The translations under genes were made by a program, and so were the position numbers. 7,998 nucleotides of DNA from Anaerolineales bacterium. Its GTDB lineage: Bacteria > Chloroflexota > Anaerolineae > Anaerolineales > Villigracilaceae. Below are positions 6,148 to 7,998 of this stretch, piece by piece (position 1 is the first letter of the stretch; every line of letters starts with the position of its first letter). The notes beneath the pieces were generated by a model. The model saw nothing but the letters and a program-made list of their open reading frames with translations, searched no databases and was not told the origin of the DNA. The stretch is from NCBI GenBank assembly GCA_015489255.1, contig WGAD01000056.1, forward strand, positions 1 through 7,998, in the 5' to 3' direction.

Positions 6148-7674
6148 TTATTTGGCGTAATCGACCGCCCGCATTTCGCGGATCACAGTCACCTGAATTT
6201 GGCCCGGGTATTGCATGGTTTCTTCGATCTTCTTGGCGATATCGCGCGCCAGGCGCCTGGCTTCCAGGTCGTCGATCTCTTGCGGCTTGACGATGATGCG
6301 CACCTCGCGCCCGGCCTGGATGGCAAAGGCCTCCTGCACCCCTTTGAACGACATGGAGAGTTCTTCCAGCGCCTTGATGCGCTTGATGTAGGCTTCCAGG
6401 TCTTCGCGGCGGGCGCCGGGGCGGGCGCCGGAAATGGCATCTGCGGCCTCGGCGATGATCGCCTCTACTGTCTCTTGTTCCACTTCGTGGTGGTGTGAGG
6501 CAATGGCATTCACCACAACCGGATGCACCCCGTAGCGGCGGCAAAATTCCGCGCCCAGGGCGGCATGCGTGCCCTCCTGGTTGTGATCCATGGCTTTGCC
6601 GATGTCATGCAAGAAGCCTGCCTGCTTGGATAATTCCACATCGGCGCCCAGTTCCGCCGCCAGGATCGCTGCCAATTTGGAAACTTCTACGGCGTGGGCC
6701 AACTGGTTCTGGCCGTAAGAGGTGCGGAATTTCAACCGCCCCATCATGCGCAACACTTCGGGGTGCAGGCCAGAAATGCCAGCCTCGTAGGCGGCCTCTT
6801 CGCCGGCTTCGATGATGATCTTGTTGACGGCTTCGGTCTCTTCTTTGATGATCTTTTCGATGCGGCTCGGGTGGATGCGCCCATCCAGCACCAGGCGGGT
6901 GAGAGCGCGGCGGCCAATTTCCCGCCGCACGGAATCGAAGCAGGAGACCGTCACAGCTTCCGGCGTATCATCCACGATGATGTCTACCCCGGAAGCCTGC
7001 TCAAAAGCGCGGATGTTGCGCCCGTTGCGCCCGACGATGCGGCCTTTCATCTCTTCGTTGGGGATCGGCACAACGGAGGTCGTCACCTCGGCCACATGGT
7101 CGGAAGCTACCCGTTGAATCGCCTCGGCGATCAGTTTGCGGGCGCGTTTTTCGCCCTCCATTTGGGCTTCTGCCTCGATCTGGCGCACAATGCGTGCCAT
7201 ATCGGCGCGGGCTTCCTTTTCCACCTCTTTGAGCAACACTTCGCGCGCCTCGTCGGTGGTCATCTGGGCGATCTCTTGCAGGCGGGCAACCTGTTGTTCG
7301 TACAGGCGGTTGATCTCGTTGGCGCGTTTGTCTATCTGACTTTGGCGTTTGTTCAGGGCCTGTTCGCGGCGTTCCAGGCGCGAAGTACGCACGTCCAGTT
7401 CGTGGCGGCGGCGCTGCAAGATCTTGTCTTCCTCGCGCAGGCTGCGGCGGCGGTCTTCAATTTCGGCTTCCGCTTTTTGCACGATCTCTAGCGCGTTATC
7501 GCGCGCCTGAATTTCGATCATGCGGGCCTGCTCCATCGCTCCCTGGACGATGGCATCGGCTTTTTCCTGCATCCGCTCACGGCGCACCTTTTCCTGGTAC
7601 TGGCGGATGAAATAACCAACGATGGCCCCCAACAGCAGGGCAAAGATCAATAACAAAATGGTTTGCGGGTTCAT
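6148..7674 (-). CDS. rny: Ribonuclease Y
   Basis: RNase Y is a membrane-anchored endoribonuclease that initiates mRNA decay. The 508 residues show the full family layout. There is one N-terminal membrane helix (about 5-23, TILLLIFALLLGAIVGYFI), then a long charged coiled coil (about 25-190). A KH RNA-binding domain carries GRIVGRNGRN (211-220, GxxG loop at 215-218). An HD domain carries FLHDIGKA with metal-binding H356-D357 and the following SHHHEVE. A C-terminal region ends in TVIREMRAVDYAK. The SGARPGARREDLE stretch is also typical. Length is close to the Bacillus subtilis enzyme (about 520). The ATG at 7674 overlaps the recX stop as ATGA, so translation is probably coupled, with GAGG about ten bases upstream inside recX. 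The transcript ends at the hairpin beyond the stop. Confidence 0.97.
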   Translation of the reverse strand: MNPQTILLLIFALLLGAIVGYFIRQYQEKVRRERMQEKADAIVQGAMEQARMIEIQARDNALEIVQKAEAEIEDRRRSLREEDKILQRRRHELDVRTSRLERREQALNKRQSQIDKRANEINRLYEQQVARLQEIAQMTTDEAREVLLKEVEKEARADMARIVRQIEAEAQMEGEKRARKLIAEAIQRVASDHVAEVTTSVVPIPNEEMKGRIVGRNGRNIRAFEQASGVDIIVDDTPEAVTVSCFDSVRREIGRRALTRLVLDGRIHPSRIEKIIKEETEAVNKIIIEAGEEAAYEAGISGLHPEVLRMMGRLKFRTSYGQNQLAHAVEVSKLAAILAAELGADVELSKQAGFLHDIGKAMDHNQEGTHAALGAEFCRRYGVHPVVVNAIASHHHEVEQETVEAIIAEAADAISGARPGARREDLEAYIKRIKALEELSMSFKGVQEAFAIQAGREVRIIVKPQEIDDLEARRLARDIAKKIEETMQYPGQIQVTVIREMRAVDYAK

Positions 7675-7998
7675 AGGTCCATATCCTCTTCGGTGTCGGT
7701 GCCAGACGGGTGCAAGTCATCCCACAGACGGCGGACCACAGGGGCAGCGATGTGATAGTCGAACCCGCGGCGGGCCAGGAAAGCGGTCAATTTGCGGCGG
7801 AAATCCGGCCACGGGAGTTCGGCATAACGTCGCGCTCGCTTGCGCGCGGCCTGCCAGGCCAGGTCTTCATCGGGGAGGTTGGTCTCCAAAACCTGCGCGA
7901 TGATCTCGGGCTGCACGCCTTTGCGTTGCAGCTCCACGGCCAGGGCGCGTCGCCCACGCGGGCGAAAGGTGTTGCGATTTTCCACCCAGGCCTGGGCA
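7671..7998 (-). CDS. recX: Regulatory protein RecX, C-terminal part (N-terminus beyond right edge)
   Basis: The frame is open to the right edge, giving 108 visible residues. They begin AQAWVENRNTFRPRGRRALAVELQRKG, the typical RecX stretch (aromatic-V-E-N-R, then a basic RxxxAL patch and a KG turn). They continue with three-helix repeats such as LPDEDLAWQAARKRARRYAELPWPDFRRKLTAFLARRGF and end in an acidic tail. RecX binds RecA filaments and modulates, mostly inhibits, their activity in homologous recombination and the SOS response. A GTG at 7985 is an internal valine and not the start, because conserved family sequence continues upstream of it. The stop overlaps the rny start by ATGA. recA would be expected further upstream, outside the window. 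Confidence 0.9.
   Translation of the reverse strand, partial: AQAWVENRNTFRPRGRRALAVELQRKGVQPEIIAQVLETNLPDEDLAWQAARKRARRYAELPWPDFRRKLTAFLARRGFDYHIAAPVVRRLWDDLHPSGTDTEEDMDL

Noticed and set aside
6408..6432. Short direct repeat of GCGGGCGCCGG in rny
   Set aside because: It encodes the conserved GARPGAR stretch of RNase Y, so it reflects protein sequence and not a DNA repeat element.
6694..7491. Open frame of 265 codons antisense to rny
   Set aside because: The Phe/Leu/His-rich translation mirrors the charged coiled-coil codons of rny, and no independent start signals were seen.

Overview
The window is GC-rich, densely coded bacterial DNA with no tRNA, rRNA, CRISPR array or mobile element that I can see. 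A recX-rny pair, a short alpha-glucan phosphorylase with an N-terminal DUF3417-type region, a UPF0316 membrane protein and a LutA-type iron-sulfur protein occur together here. This mix fits a Chloroflexota (Anaerolineae-like) chromosome, but that assignment is inference from protein character and not from a marker gene.

Left part (1-3198). Two multi-spanning membrane proteins of unknown function lie on the minus strand: one runs off the left edge (1-925) and one is complete (1460-2461). They resemble each other along their length and share glutamate and histidine positions inside predicted membrane helices. Between them, on the plus strand, is a 146-residue protein that looks like a bacterial GRAM/PH-like domain (1008-1448), with a perfect TATAAT element upstream. 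The complete membrane protein starts with GTG inside the stop codon of a lutA-like gene (2458-3198), so those two are very likely co-translated. No lutB or lutC is visible.

Middle part (3199-6090). A 204-base divergent intergenic region separates lutA from a plus-strand operon of glgP (3403-5559) and, three bases later, a UPF0316/DUF2179 membrane protein (5563-6090). A strong hairpin with T/A tracts on both sides (6108-6142) lies between the convergent UPF0316 and rny genes and can terminate both transcripts.

Right part (6148-7998). On the minus strand, recX (cut by the right edge) overlaps rny by ATGA. RecX modulates RecA. RNase Y is the membrane-anchored endonuclease that starts mRNA decay. 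Both are housekeeping genes and are often found near recA.

The least explained part is the 1-2461 block: two divergent paralogues of an undescribed membrane family, a small PH-like protein between them, and a link to a redox-type Fe-S protein.
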